NCBI GenBank assembly: GCA_027257055.1
Contig: JAPVLO010000003.1
Span: 8,559,501-8,623,500, forward strand
Direction: 5' to 3'
Source: Cephalopachus bancanus
Lineage: Eukaryota; Chordata; Mammalia; Primates; Tarsiidae
Length of the DNA stretch: 64,000 nt
A program made the translations under genes and the position numbers. Below are positions 11,575 to 22,329 of this stretch, in pieces (the first letter of the stretch is position 1; every line of letters starts with the position of its first letter). Under the pieces are notes generated by a model, which ran no database searches, was not told the origin of the DNA, and worked only from the letters and a program-made list of their open reading frames with translations.

Positions 11575-12440
11575 TGCTGGTGACCAGCTCCAGCCGGGTT
11601 CAGGGTACCCCAAAGGTGGACACGGCGTCGGCGATTGGGGGAAAGAAGAGAGAAAGAGAGAGAGAGAAAGAAAGAGACTGGACTCCAGTCTAGTGCAGAA
11701 GTGATGTGTGTTTTATTGGGAATTACAACGGGTCTTTTATACACAAAGTCAGATGTGGGAGGGGCATCCCCCACCCACCAGAAACCTTAATCCATGAAAA
11801 CTTAATCAATGATTGCCTTTAAACCCTTTTCATATGATAATCTTAAAATCCCATAACAAAGGATAACCTAATCCGTGACTGACATATTCTATAAACCTTT
11901 TTCATCCTAAGCTGATTGATTTATGCCAAGTTAAACAATTCTTTAGAAGCTTAAGAATTTACTTTATAAGCGAAAGTGGCCCATCCCAGAATGTTTGGAA
12001 TGTGGCCCAGACCAAAGTTCACAGTGGGCTAACTGCAAGTAATCCAGCCGCATCTTTTAATAGAATGGCTGTCTTCTAAAACTATATTCTACACAATTTA
12101 CACCTTATTCGACTTCAGTGAATCCTGAGATCACAACCCAGAAGCCTGTGACCAATACTAAGGCTCTTAGATGTGACCCAAGTTTGAATTGCAAGTTGTG
12201 TGAAAGCCGAAACTGCAGTTTATGGAAGAATGGGAGCACTGAGCTTCTAAAGTGAGCTTGTGTTTGTCTCGGTCTCAGAGTTTTTATGTTTGAGCTTATA
12301 GGAGCTTAATCTGGTTAGTGCTGAGTAGAAAGGGGGAGGAAATGGGGTCAATAGCTCCCGAACGCATCCTAGTGGTCTCGGGGTCAATGGCCCTTCCTGA
12401 TCCCTAATGCTCAGTGGGCCTCCGTGGCCAGCTCCCAACA
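11575..12440 (-). mobile_element. Solo LTR, class II (ERVK-like) by target size
   Basis: 866 bp, beginning TGTTGGGAGC and ending CACCAGCA on the minus strand (TG...CA ends), inserted in L1 3' UTR with a perfect 6-bp duplication ATTATG (11569-11574 and 12441-12446). Six bases is the rule for class II/betaretrovirus-like integrases. On the minus strand a TATAAAAG box (near 11735) precedes AATAAA (near 11714) by about 20 bases, so promoter and poly(A) signal sit close together. No internal retroviral sequence remains, so it arose by LTR-LTR recombination. A GA-rich tract lies at 11645-11680. Confidence 0.85.
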
Positions 12441-13221
12441 ATTATGTGCCCCCCCTTCCCTGGCAATGCCCCACTACTGCCAATTCCTTTCTTATAGTAT
12501 TATAGTAAATGTTCAGGGTCTGCTTATGGGTGAGAACATGTAATACTCAGTTCTTTGTTTCTGTGATAGATCCTGAGTATGATAGACTCTAAATCCATTC
12601 AAGTTGCTGTGAAGTACATATGTTTGTCCTTCTTTATGGCTGTGTAACATTCCATTGTGTATATGTACCTCATCTTTTAAAATCCAGTTCAGTTTTGATG
12701 GGCAGCAAGATTGGTTCCATGTTTTTGCTATGGAGAATTGTGCTGCAATAAACATGTGGGTGTAGGTTTCTTTTTTGTACAATGCTTTGAGTTTCTCTGT
12801 TTATATTCCCAGTAGGGGGATTGCTGGGTTATATGGAAGGTCAATTTCTAGTTCTTTCAAAAATCACCATACTGTCTTCCAAAGAGGTTGCACTAGTTTG
12901 CATTCCCTCCAGCAGTGTAGAAGCGTTCCCTTTTCTCTGCATACTCACCAGCATCTGTTGTTTTTTTTGTTGTTGTTGTTGCTTTTTTTTTTTTAATTAA
13001 TGATGGTCATTCTTACTGGGGTTAGGTGGTATCTCAATGTGTTGTTTTTTTTTCCAGTATGGTTTCTATTTGCATTTCTCTGATGATTAGTGAGGCTAAG
13101 CACTATTTCATGTGTCTGTTGGCTGTCCTATGTCTTCTTTTGAGAAGTGTCTATTCATGTCTTTTGCCCACCTTTTAATGGGCTATTTGTTTTTTTGTTT
13201 TTTTTTTCCTTTTGGCACATT

Positions 13222-13526
13222 TAAGTTCAGCAAATGGTTCTTGGAAAACTAATGGACCAAAGACCTAAATATAAAACCTCGAACTATAAGAATCTTAGAA
13301 AATGCAGGAGAAACCCTTATGGGAATCAGAGTAGGCAACCAATTCCTGATCAAAGCCCCAGATGTCCATGCCATAAGAGATAAGAAAAAGTGGGACCTTA
13401 TCAAACTGAAAAGCTTCTGCAAAGCACAAGACACCATCAAAAGAGCAAGGAGTCCGCAAAATGGGAAAAAAAATTGCCAACTGTATATCTGACAAAGGCC
13501 TAATATCCAGGATCTACAAAGAAGGT
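13222..13526 (+). mobile_element. Inverted 5' segment of the L1
   Basis: L1 ORF2 C-terminal sequence in plus orientation ('gaccaaagacctaaatataaaacc...gacaaaggcctaatatccaggatctaca'). In L1 coordinates it ends where the minus-strand body begins ('...aaacaaacagcccattaaaaggtgggc' complement). Stops interrupt it. Confidence 0.88.
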
Positions 13527-13979
13527 AAGAAATTCTTTAGGTGATTGTCTTTTCTAACGCCTAAGGTAATTTTTGCTTTCTCTCAGAGAGTGATTGGTTT
13601 CTGATTTTTCTCCTTTCCTGCTTTTTTGGTTTACAGTGGTCAATGCCACCTGCATACAATAGATCATATTTTACTCTAGAGCAAGATATGGCACTTTTTA
13701 GAAGTTTAAGAACAAATCCTTGTATATGAGTTCTATTAGTTTACCAGACTCTAATAATACATAATAAGGTCCCAAGTTTGAAACTCTTTGGTTCATTAAT
13801 TGCTAGTAATATAACCTAAAGAAGTTGTTTACATTTTATTAGCTCCACTTTTTTTTTTTTTTTTTTTTAGTAATATGTACTTTAGAGTTTCTTTTGAGGA
13901 AAAAATAAAAATGTACAGCACAAACCTTACATATAGTAAAACATTCAATAACCATTAGCCAATATCAATATTTAGGTCT

Positions 13980-14480
13980 TTTTAAACAGTGTTATTGAAG
14001 TATAAATTAGACTAAAGTAAAATTCACTGATTTTAAGTACTGTTAAATGATCTTCATTTTTAAGTACAGTTAAATGATCTTTGGCAAATGTTCATAGTGT
14101 TGTTACCATTATCACAATAAGAATACACAGCATTTCCATCACCATAAAAATGTTCCCTGTTCCCTTTTGCAGTCAATACTGTCAACTATTGGCCCAGGCG
14201 ATTCATAATTTACTTTCTATCAGCACAGTTGAACCTTTTTTATACTTTTATACAAATTAAATCATGCACATTATAATAGTGAACCAAAATGATTCCATGC
14301 AGACTTTGCATATAGCATCTTTAACCTAGCTTAATATATTTGAAATTCATTCATATCGCCACATATATCAGTAGTTTGTTTCATTTTATTCTATTGCCCC
14401 ATTGTATAAAAATATACTATATTTTGTTTATTCATTGAGCAGTTGGTGGACATTTGGATTGTTCCATTATAGTAGGTGAA
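13980..14480 (-). mobile_element. Old L1 (L1M-type) 3' region, minus strand
   Basis: 'tttggcaaatgttcatagtgttgttacc...catttccatcaccat' to 'agttggtggacatttggattgttcc' follows the antisense of L1M 3' sequence. It includes a tandem duplication of about 24 bp ('ttttaagtac(t/a)gttaaatgatctt') at 14031-14077. The gaps 13539-13979 and 14481-15079 hold nothing recognised apart from a T tract near 13850. Confidence 0.7.
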
Positions 14481-15079
14481 GTTCTGCAGACAGGAAAATC
14501 AACCCTGTTTTTAGAATATGCTCCCATATCTACGAGAATGAAACATGAATCCTACCATGATAGAATATGTTTATCACCTTTCCACTGTCTTTCCATTGTT
14601 TGTTAAGTGTCCTTAGCTTTTAAAAATTTTCTTTTGTAGAACAGTAATCCAACTTAATTACAGTCAGTCTTTGTATTTATTATCAATCTTCATCCTTTAT
14701 TTCTCAAATGCCTGTGAAGGATAAAGAGAGAATGAAAAAGGGTTGAGGAAGGACAGCACTGGAAAAGTCTGGGTCAACTCAACAAACAGATCTGAAGCAA
14801 AGATTGCCCATTAGAGGTGTTAAATGTTGGTCAGAAAGTTCAAGCTCTTCCAATCTCCACTGTGTTCGATCATTGACTAGGAACTTCCCCAGAAGAGAGT
14901 AACCTTGGCTTGAATTTGCAACAGATTATGTAGGTGCTGCATTTGGAGATTTGCACTCCTCACAACTAACAAAAAATTATTTCTCCCAGGGAGGTCTGAC
15001 CAGTCCTCCATGTGTGTCAAATTACCAAATAGAAAGGAAGGAATCTTCTATTCATCTAAGGGGTAAAATGCATTAGCAG

Positions 15080-15320
15080 AGAGAGCTTTGGCATCAGACA
15101 AATCTGAGTACAGACCCTTCTAGTATATAGTTGCTCTTACATTGATATGTTGCCTGATGTTTCTGGGTATCATTTTCCTAATCTATAATGTGAGAACAGA
15201 AATAATTATCTTATGGTTATTTGTTGAATAAATGAGAAAAGCTATTATGAGGCTTAAATTAGGTAACACTTGGGAAAAGCCTAATAGAGTGTTTAACACA
15301 TAATTGATGTTCAATAGATA
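15080..15320 (+). repeat. MIR SINE, nearly complete
   Basis: 'agagagctttggcatcagacaaatctg' through 'cattttcctaatctataatgtgagaacag' to 'cacataattgatgttcaataga' keeps the tRNA-derived head, core and tail order of MIR. Confidence 0.75.
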
Positions 15321-15949
15321 CATTAAAGTAACCAATTTCCCTAATTTTTGATTTGCAAAAGACTCTAGTCATGAGTTTTGTGGAATACCTTAAATAATTC
15401 CTTTTTTCCTGGGCATTTTATATACAATAATTAGACTGTGACACACGTTACCCCTTCTACTTGAAATGACTTGATTTTCCCTCCTTGTCACTCTGCAAGT
15501 TCCATTTTCCATTCTGATGTGCTACATAACTAGTATAGTAAGTCACGAGAGAAAGTCCTGGCACCTCAATTTAAGTATATCTTTTGGCTGCAGATCAGCG
15601 TTTTAACATTATTAGGATTTCTGGCATCAGGGCAAACATTTGTAATTCTCTCTGGAAGAATTTTCTTGGTTAAGCAATTCTAATGAATCCTACTCAAATC
15701 AGCTTTATCCTCTGGAAATTTACCATATATGTACCCACACACATATGGAGGATTCTGCTTCCTACTTGGTTTATTGACGTAAAATCACTGTGTTTCACTA
15801 TTGTAATGCTCATTTCATCTACAATTGACCCTTCAGTTTAAAGTCATTAAATTATTATCCCAATTATTCTTTATTCCAGGCATTTTACATTATTAGGATC
15901 ATTATTCTATACTATTACTAATACTTAAAGCTGTTATAATGATAATGAC

Positions 15950-16170
15950 AATAATAAATTTACAGTAGTTCATTCCGCATCGCCTTAGTTTGGAACATGT
16001 TTACAACTGTTGCTACAACAATCTTGTTGTATAAACATCTGTGGACATGTTCTTTATTTTTTTTGCAAAAATATTTATTTGGGATTGTTTTAGAGTGGGA
16101 CTTCTGGTCAGAAAATATTAATATTTTAAAGACTAGATATTTATTTCCAAACAAGTACCAACATATATTA
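15950..16170 (-). mobile_element. Old L1M fragment, minus strand
   Basis: 'tttgggattgttttagagtgggacttctggtcagaaaat' is the decayed antisense of an L1M 3' segment. 15321-15949 has no recognised feature. Confidence 0.55.
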
Positions 16171-16544
16171 TTTTAATTGCTTATGAGACCAGCAATGACT
16201 ACATGTATCTATTACCCTGAAGTGCTGCGAATACTGTTTTCTGGGGCATGAAGAGTTAAGTAGCAATGTAAAGATCGGCACTGGTGTTTTCTTTGTTTGT
16301 GTGTAATGCTTTTAGCACAGCACATCATATTCGCAAAAGTTATATATTAATCTAATAGGTGCATCTGCCTGTTTTACCTTGTGGCTTAACATTCAACAGT
16401 GCTTCCTAGAAAATATACAATGACAGTTGAAACTAGAATTTTAGATTTTCTAAATTTAAGATTTTCTCTTAATTTCCTGGACTAAGCAATGTTCAGGCAC
16501 ATCTTTACATGGATTCAGTTTGTAGTGGTAGTTAATTTCATTGG

Positions 16545-16753
16545 CTCAGGAATCACACTGGATCCCAGGTCTCCTACTTTTTAAATGTGTGAGAGGTACA
16601 CAGGTAACTTAATCTTTCTGTGCTGCAGTTTTTTTTTTCTGTGAAATGGATATGGCAATGACATCTTCTTAGTAGTAATTATGAGATTTAAATGAGTTAA
16701 TATAAAGAGGGTACTTAAAAAGTGCCCAATATACAGTAAACTCTAAATAAATG

Positions 16754-16755
<2 letters not shown>
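16545..16755 (+). repeat. MIR SINE
   Basis: 'gaatcacactggatcccaggtctcctac...taacttaatctttctgtgctgcag...gtgaaatggatatggcaatgacat...gagttaatataaagagg...agtgcccaatatacagtaa' has complete MIR order, tail included. Confidence 0.75.

Positions 16756-16795
<40 letters not shown>
16756..16795. repeat. (TA)n microsatellite
   Basis: About 20 pure TA units directly between a MIR tail and the T tail of an Alu. Confidence 0.95.
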
Positions 16796-16797
<2 letters not shown>

Positions 16798-17064
16798 TTT
16801 TTTTTTTTTTTTTTTTTGAGTTAGAGTCTCACTCTGTCACCCAGACTTGCAGCCTCGACCTGCTGGGCTCCGGCAATCCTTCCACCTCAGCCTTCCAAGT
16901 AGCCGGAATTACAGGCATGCTCTACCACGCCCGGCTGATTTTTTGATTTATTGTAGAGATGAGGTCTCGCTGCCCAGGCGGGTCTCGAACCTGTGGGCTC
17001 AGGCAATCCACTCACTTCAGCCTCCCAAGGGTGAGGGATTACAGGCTGAGCCACCGAGCCCAGC
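16798..17064 (-). mobile_element. Alu SINE with right-arm deletion, minus strand
   Basis: T20 tail, then antisense Alu ending 'gccaccgagcccagc'. It has the young left-arm deletion ('gtctcgctgcccagg'). About 27 bp around the right-arm hairpin region are missing ('cccagacttgcagcctcg'). An 82-codon frame here is antisense Alu. Confidence 0.93.
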
Positions 17065-17699
17065 TGCTAGCTATATTTATATTTTTAAAGTTTAATACCT
17101 AGCAGGCAGGTACATACATAAGGGGCTTTTTAAAATAGCTAATTTATTAGGCCATTTATGTTTTATTTTTAATAGTTGTACACTATCTAGATTAGGGAAG
17201 GCAAATATATTTTATTTCATGTGGCAATGTCAATTGATGGGTAATGGCTGAAACACTGTGCTGAAAAAGATCATGTGTCTTAGAGATAAAAAGGGTCACA
17301 GGTGCAGAAAAAACAACTGGGAGTGTGCCTGGCAAATATTTGATAAATTCACTGTGGCCCAAGTATTAATAATCAAATATTATGCCTAAATTATTTAATT
17401 GGCTTATGACAAACTATTAAAAATTTAGCATCTACCAAATACTACATATTAGAAGATCTGTGTCAGGTATTAAATTTGCAATGAAGGAGTCTGTCTTTCA
17501 ATAGATCACTTTAATTATATAGGTATTGTTTTAATGGAAGAGCATACTTTCAACTATTTGTATTTGACTACAGAAAGCAAAAAAATATAGCACTCTAATT
17601 TTTAAAAGTGCCTTATTGAACTAATACATATATGGCTTTTTAATAATAAATCTTTGCTTCCTATCTAGTGGACTACACTATTAAAGGATTAAAAAATCT
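17065..17699. other. Non-coding AT-rich sequence, nothing recognised
   Basis: No gene, RNA or repeat recognised. Confidence 0.45.
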
Positions 17700-17845
17700 G
17701 TTCCTTAATGTGCTTCCATCTGTTTCTTTCCTAGTCAAAGAGGACTCACATGGAGGGACCTAGTGTTATTCATCTTTGTGTTCCTGATACTTGGTAGAAA
17801 GTCAATGTCTAATACATTTTTGTTGAACAAAGAAATATTGTCTGT
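17700..17845 (+). repeat. L2 3' end
   Basis: 'gttattcatctttgtgttcctgatacttggtagaaagtcaatgtctaatacatttttgttgaac' follows the L2 terminal pattern ('cctagcacagtgcctggcacatagtaggtgctcaataaa'). Confidence 0.6.
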
Positions 17846-17984
17846 GCCTCAGGGACTGTGGTCATAGAATTTCGAACAAATGAGAGGAACCTGGGTGGTG
17901 GCTGTTGCTTTTATTACCAGAATGCAACAGCACTCCCAGTGGCTGTCATAGCTGATGAGAATTTCTCAGGTTCCACATGCAGAA

Positions 17985-18115
17985 GCAAGATACGTATAAC
18001 GGCTAGACACTGCCTTAGCTCATTTGCAAAAGTTAACCTATCCCCTGTGACCTGGGGCAAGGATTTTAAGAAAATTTTCCTTTGTCCTCATCAGTGAAAC
18101 TCTGAAACGTTTCTG
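17985..18115 (+). repeat. MIR-like fragment
   Basis: 'gtgacctggggcaaggattttaag...ctttgtcctcatcagtgaaactctgaa' resembles the MIR centre. The 79-codon frame at 17858-18097 over it is not supported as a gene. 18120-18496 resembles old repeat DNA only loosely. Confidence 0.5.
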
Positions 18116-18512
18116 CTAAAATTTTTCAAATTATTTCCAATTTTCCAAATCCAGTGGGTAATCTATTTTTATTTCTTGCTTTATGAGAGTAAAGTCTGAA
18201 GTCCCTGATAGAAATAATCACTTCCTGCTGTTGAATTTTTTTTTTCTGGGCTTCCATCATACTACACTATCATAATATTTTTTCTCTCTCACTGTGTTTC
18301 TTTCAGTCTACTCTATTCATCTTTCAACATGTTTTTCCTTAGGGGTCTATTCTTGGCTATTTTCTCTTTTTCCACATATACCCTCTTATTTTGAAATCAT
18401 CTACTCATATAAATTCAACTATCATCTCTATCACTTACATGTTAGTGATTTCTTAAGTGGCATTTTACACTCTAATCTAACACTTGAACTTCAGATTTAA
18501 ATGTTAAAGTTC

Positions 18513-19753
18513 TGTAGATAAATCTGCTGCTATTCTAATTGGTCTTCCCTGGTAGGTAGTCTGACCTTTATCTACAAGGAACTCAAACGTGCTGAAAAGA
18601 AAAAAACAAACAGCCCCATTACAGAGTAGGCAAAAGATATGAATAGACACTTCTCAAAAGAAGACATATGAGCAGCCAACAGATTCATGAAAAAATGCTC
18701 AGCCTCACCAGTCATCAAAGAAATGCAAATTAAAACTACACAGAGATACCACCTAACCCCGGTCAGGATGGCCATCATCAATAACTCAAAAAAACAACAG
18801 ATGCTGGAGCGGATGCAGCAAAAAGGGAACACTTCTACACTGTGGTGAGAGTGTAAACTAGTACAGCCTCTGTGGAAAACACTGTGGTGATTCCTAAAAG
18901 ATCTAAAAATTGACCCTCCATACGACCCCGCAATTTCCCTACTGGGAATATACCTGGAAGAACTCAAATCACTCTATAAAAAAGATACCTGCAGCCAGGC
19001 TCGGTGGCTCAGCCTGTAATCCCGCGCCTTTGGGAGGCTGAAGTGAGTGGATTGCCTGAGCCTGCGGGTTTGAGACCCGCCTGGGCAGCGAGACCTCATC
19101 TCTACAATAAATCAAAAAATCAGTCGGGTGTGGTAGCGCGCGCCTATAGTTCCGGCTACTTGGAAGGCTGAGGCGAAGGATCGCCTGAGCCTAGCAGGTC
19201 GAGGCTGCGGTGGCCGGGAGCAGCCACTGCACTACAGTCTGGGCGACAGAGTGAGACTCCAACTCAAAAAAAAAAAAAAGATACCTGCACATTTATGTCT
19301 ATTGCAGCATTGTTCACAGTAGCAAGAACATGGAACCAACTGTACTGCCCATCAAAAGAGGACGGAATGGAAAAAATGTGGTACATAAACTTAATGGAAT
19401 ATTTTGCAGTCATAAAGAAGGACAAAATCATGAACTTCACAGCAACCTGGATGGACTTAGAGTCTATAATACTGAGTGATGTATCACAGAAACAAAGAAT
19501 TGAGTATCACATGTTCTCACTCATAAGTAGACTTTGAACAATTATCCTAATACTGTAAGAAAAGGATTGGCAGTAGCAGGAAACTGCTGGGGGTGGGGGA
19601 AGGAGGAGGAGTGGGACTGGCAGTAGTGGGAATCTGTCAGGAGAGGGGGACCACACCTCATCAACAAGGGTACCTGCATAATAAACATTTGTATACCTAA
19701 CCTTGAATTGTACCCCACATCTTTAAAATTAAAAAAATAAAAGAGGTAAATAA
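18513..19753 (+). mobile_element. L1, 5'-truncated, with perfect target duplication
   Basis: Flanked by a perfect 16-bp duplication TTAAATGTTAAAGTTC (18497-18512 and 19754-19769). L1 starts near 18566 ('tatctacaaggaactcaaacg'), covers the last part of ORF2 and a short-type 3' UTR, and ends in an A-rich tail. The first ~53 bp after the left duplication are not L1. An Alu (18994-19275) is inserted in ORF2. Frames of 131 codons (minus) and 80 codons (plus) here are L1. Confidence 0.93.
18994..19275 (+). mobile_element. Alu SINE inside the L1
   Basis: Complete young-type Alu ('gccaggctcggtggctcagcctgtaatcccgcgcc'), left-arm deletion present, A tail. The target duplication AAAAGATACCTGCA is L1 ORF2 sequence and is seen at 18980-18993 and 19276-19289. 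It is younger than its host L1. Confidence 0.95.
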
Positions 19754-19769
19754 TTAAATGTTAAAGTTC

Positions 19770-20300
19770 CCCCAGGACTCCCAGATTACTTCCAGTTGCC
19801 TCCATTTTCATGCCAAAGTCTGCTTATCTATCTTTATTATTTTTTAACAGATGAATGTTTAAACATTTTTTTAAGTTTCAAAGTCTAGAAACCTATGAGA
19901 ACTCCTATAAAGAAGCTTTTCTCTTCCTCAGTCAGTAAGTCTAGGTATGTGTAGTACTTCAAAAGTACATTCTTGAGTCTAATTTTTCTATCCTTTCGAT
20001 TCCCACATCATTGTCCTGGATGAAGTCCTCATTGTAATATGGATTATTATAATAGTGTTCTTGTTTATTATTCTGTTTATAAAGACTTACTTTTCTACGG
20101 ATAACAGTTATCTTTTTAAAAAATAAAGTATTATCTTTATTAAAAAACTTATTTTTCCATCATTTCATGTAGAAAATAGTCCACTGTCCTTTGTTGGCAT
20201 GGAATGGTCTTACCTTGCTTTCTGCAATAATTCAAACATGTCTATAATTTTAACTAGAAATGTACTAAATACTCCTCGTAGAAATGGAGGAAAAATTGTC
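19770..20300. repeat. Ancient repeat fragments, family unsure
   Basis: 'cccccaggactcccagattacttccagttgcc' and 'gcttttctcttcctcagtcag...attgtaatatggattattataatagtgttct' continue the same old repeat that the L1 at 18513 interrupted. Confidence 0.4.
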
Positions 20301-21120
20301 ATAATGAGTAAAAATGCAAAACCTGGAACAAAAGGCACATTTAAAATGCAAAAATAAAAAAAGGATTGAAAGTTTAAAAATGGAAAAGATATACCACAGA
20401 CAAAAACAAAACAAGATTTTTTAAAAAACAAATAAAATGGAAGCAAAATTAAACAAATAAGGTTTTGCCAGATATGGTATAAGAGCTCAAATATTTTTAT
20501 TAAGAAAGTATCCAAGGTTATATAGTGACAGGGACAGGACTTTAACCCAAGTAGTCTAAAGTTCTTTATGAACTTAAGAACTAAAATGAGCTGCATAGAC
20601 ACAGATTAAACATTGTAAACAAAAAAGGGTACAAAAAAGAAAGCATTGACAGATTTGAATATAGCAAAATATAAAATGTCTGTATATCAAAAGGTACCCT
20701 TACAAAAGTTAAAAGTCATACTTGCCAAATATTTATTTTTAATCTGATCTAGTCTCTATACATAACTACCTGTTTAAAGGTGTCTTGAACTCAGAAGAAC
20801 ATTTTAGGTGACCCCAAAAATGCGATCAGAAAAATACAAAGGTTCTAGTGTTTGAAATCTCTGCCTGCCCCTGAGAGTCCTGCCATACAGGGGCTATTCT
20901 CCACTAGTCACTAAGGCCGACTTCTTCCTAGCAGACAGAGTACTTCTTGGTCTGTAGATTTTGAGTACCAGATATCGCTTTACTGAAACTTCCTTAGACT
21001 ATCAGTCTAAGATGCTTCCACTCTACTTATATCATGGTCTAAAAGTTCTCCTGGCTTTCCTTCTTTCCTGTTTCCTTACACATAGTCATTTCCCCTAACA
21101 AAACCCTGTTTGGGCATCTT
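20301..21120. other. Non-coding sequence, nothing recognised
   Basis: AT-rich. A 130-codon minus-strand frame at 20210-20602 is F/L/I-rich, resembles no protein and is likely compositional. Confidence 0.45.
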
Positions 21121-21330
21121 CTAGTTGGGAGACCCAAACTAAAACTAACACATCCTGTTTACAAGGTTTTCTACCATTTAGCCTCTACCTACTTCTCCAT
21201 CTTCGTCTTGTACAATACTTACTCTGGTTCTCTCTTCTCTAACAAGACTTGCTTTCTGTTATTTCATCTTAAAATTAGCTTTTTGCCATCTTTTCCCAGT
21301 TAATACCTTCAACTCTCAGTTTAAGAATAT

Positions 21331-21623
21331 CAGGCCGAGTGTAGTGGTTCAAGTCTGTAATCCTAGCACTTTGGGAGGCCAAGGCAAGACGATTGCCTGA
21401 GCCCACGGGGTTAGGACCAGTCTGGGCAACATGGTGAAACCTCATCTCTATAATAAATCAAAAATTAGCTGGGCGTGGTAGTGTGTGCCTGCAGTTCTGA
21501 CTACTTGGAAGGCTGAGGCAGAAGGATCACCAGAGTTCAGCAGGTTGACGCTGGGGTCGCTGTGAGCATGCCACTGCACTCCAGCCTGGGCAACAGAGTG
21601 AGACTCCACTCAAAAAAAAAAAA
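21331..21623 (+). mobile_element. Alu SINE, older copy
   Basis: 'ggccgagtgtagtggttcaagtctgtaatcctagcactttgggaggcc' is closest to the ancestral AluJ-like state in this window. 8-bp duplication AAGAATAT at 21323-21330 and 21624-21631. It splits an older L2/L1M-like stretch (21120-21660). Confidence 0.93.
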
Positions 21624-21959
21624 AAGAATATTAATTCAGAGACACTTTCTTTCTATGAATGCATTGAATTCATAGGAGGAATACCTTTTGTTATGAATGC
21701 TTCTTGTATCTATTATAACACTGTTGTATTTAAAATTATATACTTTATTTTGTAATAATGTTATTAAAAATTTTCTCCTGACTATACTGCAAGCTAAATG
21801 AATAAGACTGCATAAATAGCCAATAAAATAACTATTTTTTCACCATTGTATTTTCCATATATTGTAAAGCGTCTGTCATTTAATAAGTGCAAATAAATTT
21901 ATGATAAATGAATTAATGAAAATCAGTGGTATAAAAATTATTAAACATTGCAGTTTAGC

Positions 21960-22320
21960 AAAACATTTGTCCTCAAATGATCAAATGGTCTTCTCTATCT
22001 TCATCCCTTTCCTCATCTCCCCAGTCTACTAAACTCACATTCATCCTTTTAATCTCAATACAAACATCTCTTGCTCAAAAAAGCCTTTAATGAAGCTCAC
22101 CCCAACCCCCCCATCTGGATAGAAGGTTCTCCATTACATACCCTTATAGTCTTGAAAATCTGCCTTCACTTTTAAAGACGTTAACATTGGTTTTTCTAGG
22201 TATTTAATTACATAGTAATCAGTTTGACCACTTTCTTTCTTTCTCCTATTGGGTAGGAGAAAGAGAGGCTTTAAGTTTCATGAGTCCCGGGATATAATAA
22301 ATATCAGTTGAATGAATAAA
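21960..22320 (+). repeat. L2 LINE 3' fragment
   Basis: 'aatctcaatacaaacatctcttgctcaaaaaagcctttaatgaagctcaccc' through 'gggatataataaatatcagttgaatgaataaaga' follows the L2 3' pattern (peptide-coding end and UTR). Confidence 0.55.
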
Positions 22321-22329
22321 GAAGATTGT

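Larger units (their letters stand above)
11311..13526 (-). mobile_element. L1 insertion: 5'-inverted, with 3' transduction, split by an LTR
   Basis: Bounded by a perfect 12-bp duplication AAGAAATTCTTT (11299-11310 and 13527-13538). From right to left on the minus strand, ORF2 C-terminal sequence and 3' UTR run from about 13220 down to 11450. The upstream ORF2 segment is inverted (13222-13526, plus strand) and meets the main body with almost no L1 sequence lost, the pattern of twin priming. Between the L1 end and the left duplication lie 140 bp of non-L1 DNA. A solo LTR (11575-12440) interrupts the 3' UTR. ORF2 is defunct. Confidence 0.9.

Noticed and set aside
16756..16817. TA repeat plus T20 tract as a CRISPR-like or origin-like structure
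   Set aside because: It is a microsatellite adjoining the poly(A) tail of a minus-strand Alu.
20210..20602. 130-codon minus-strand frame, membrane-protein-like composition
   Set aside because: AT-rich sequence gives F/L/I-rich products by chance; no family resemblance or neighbouring exon.
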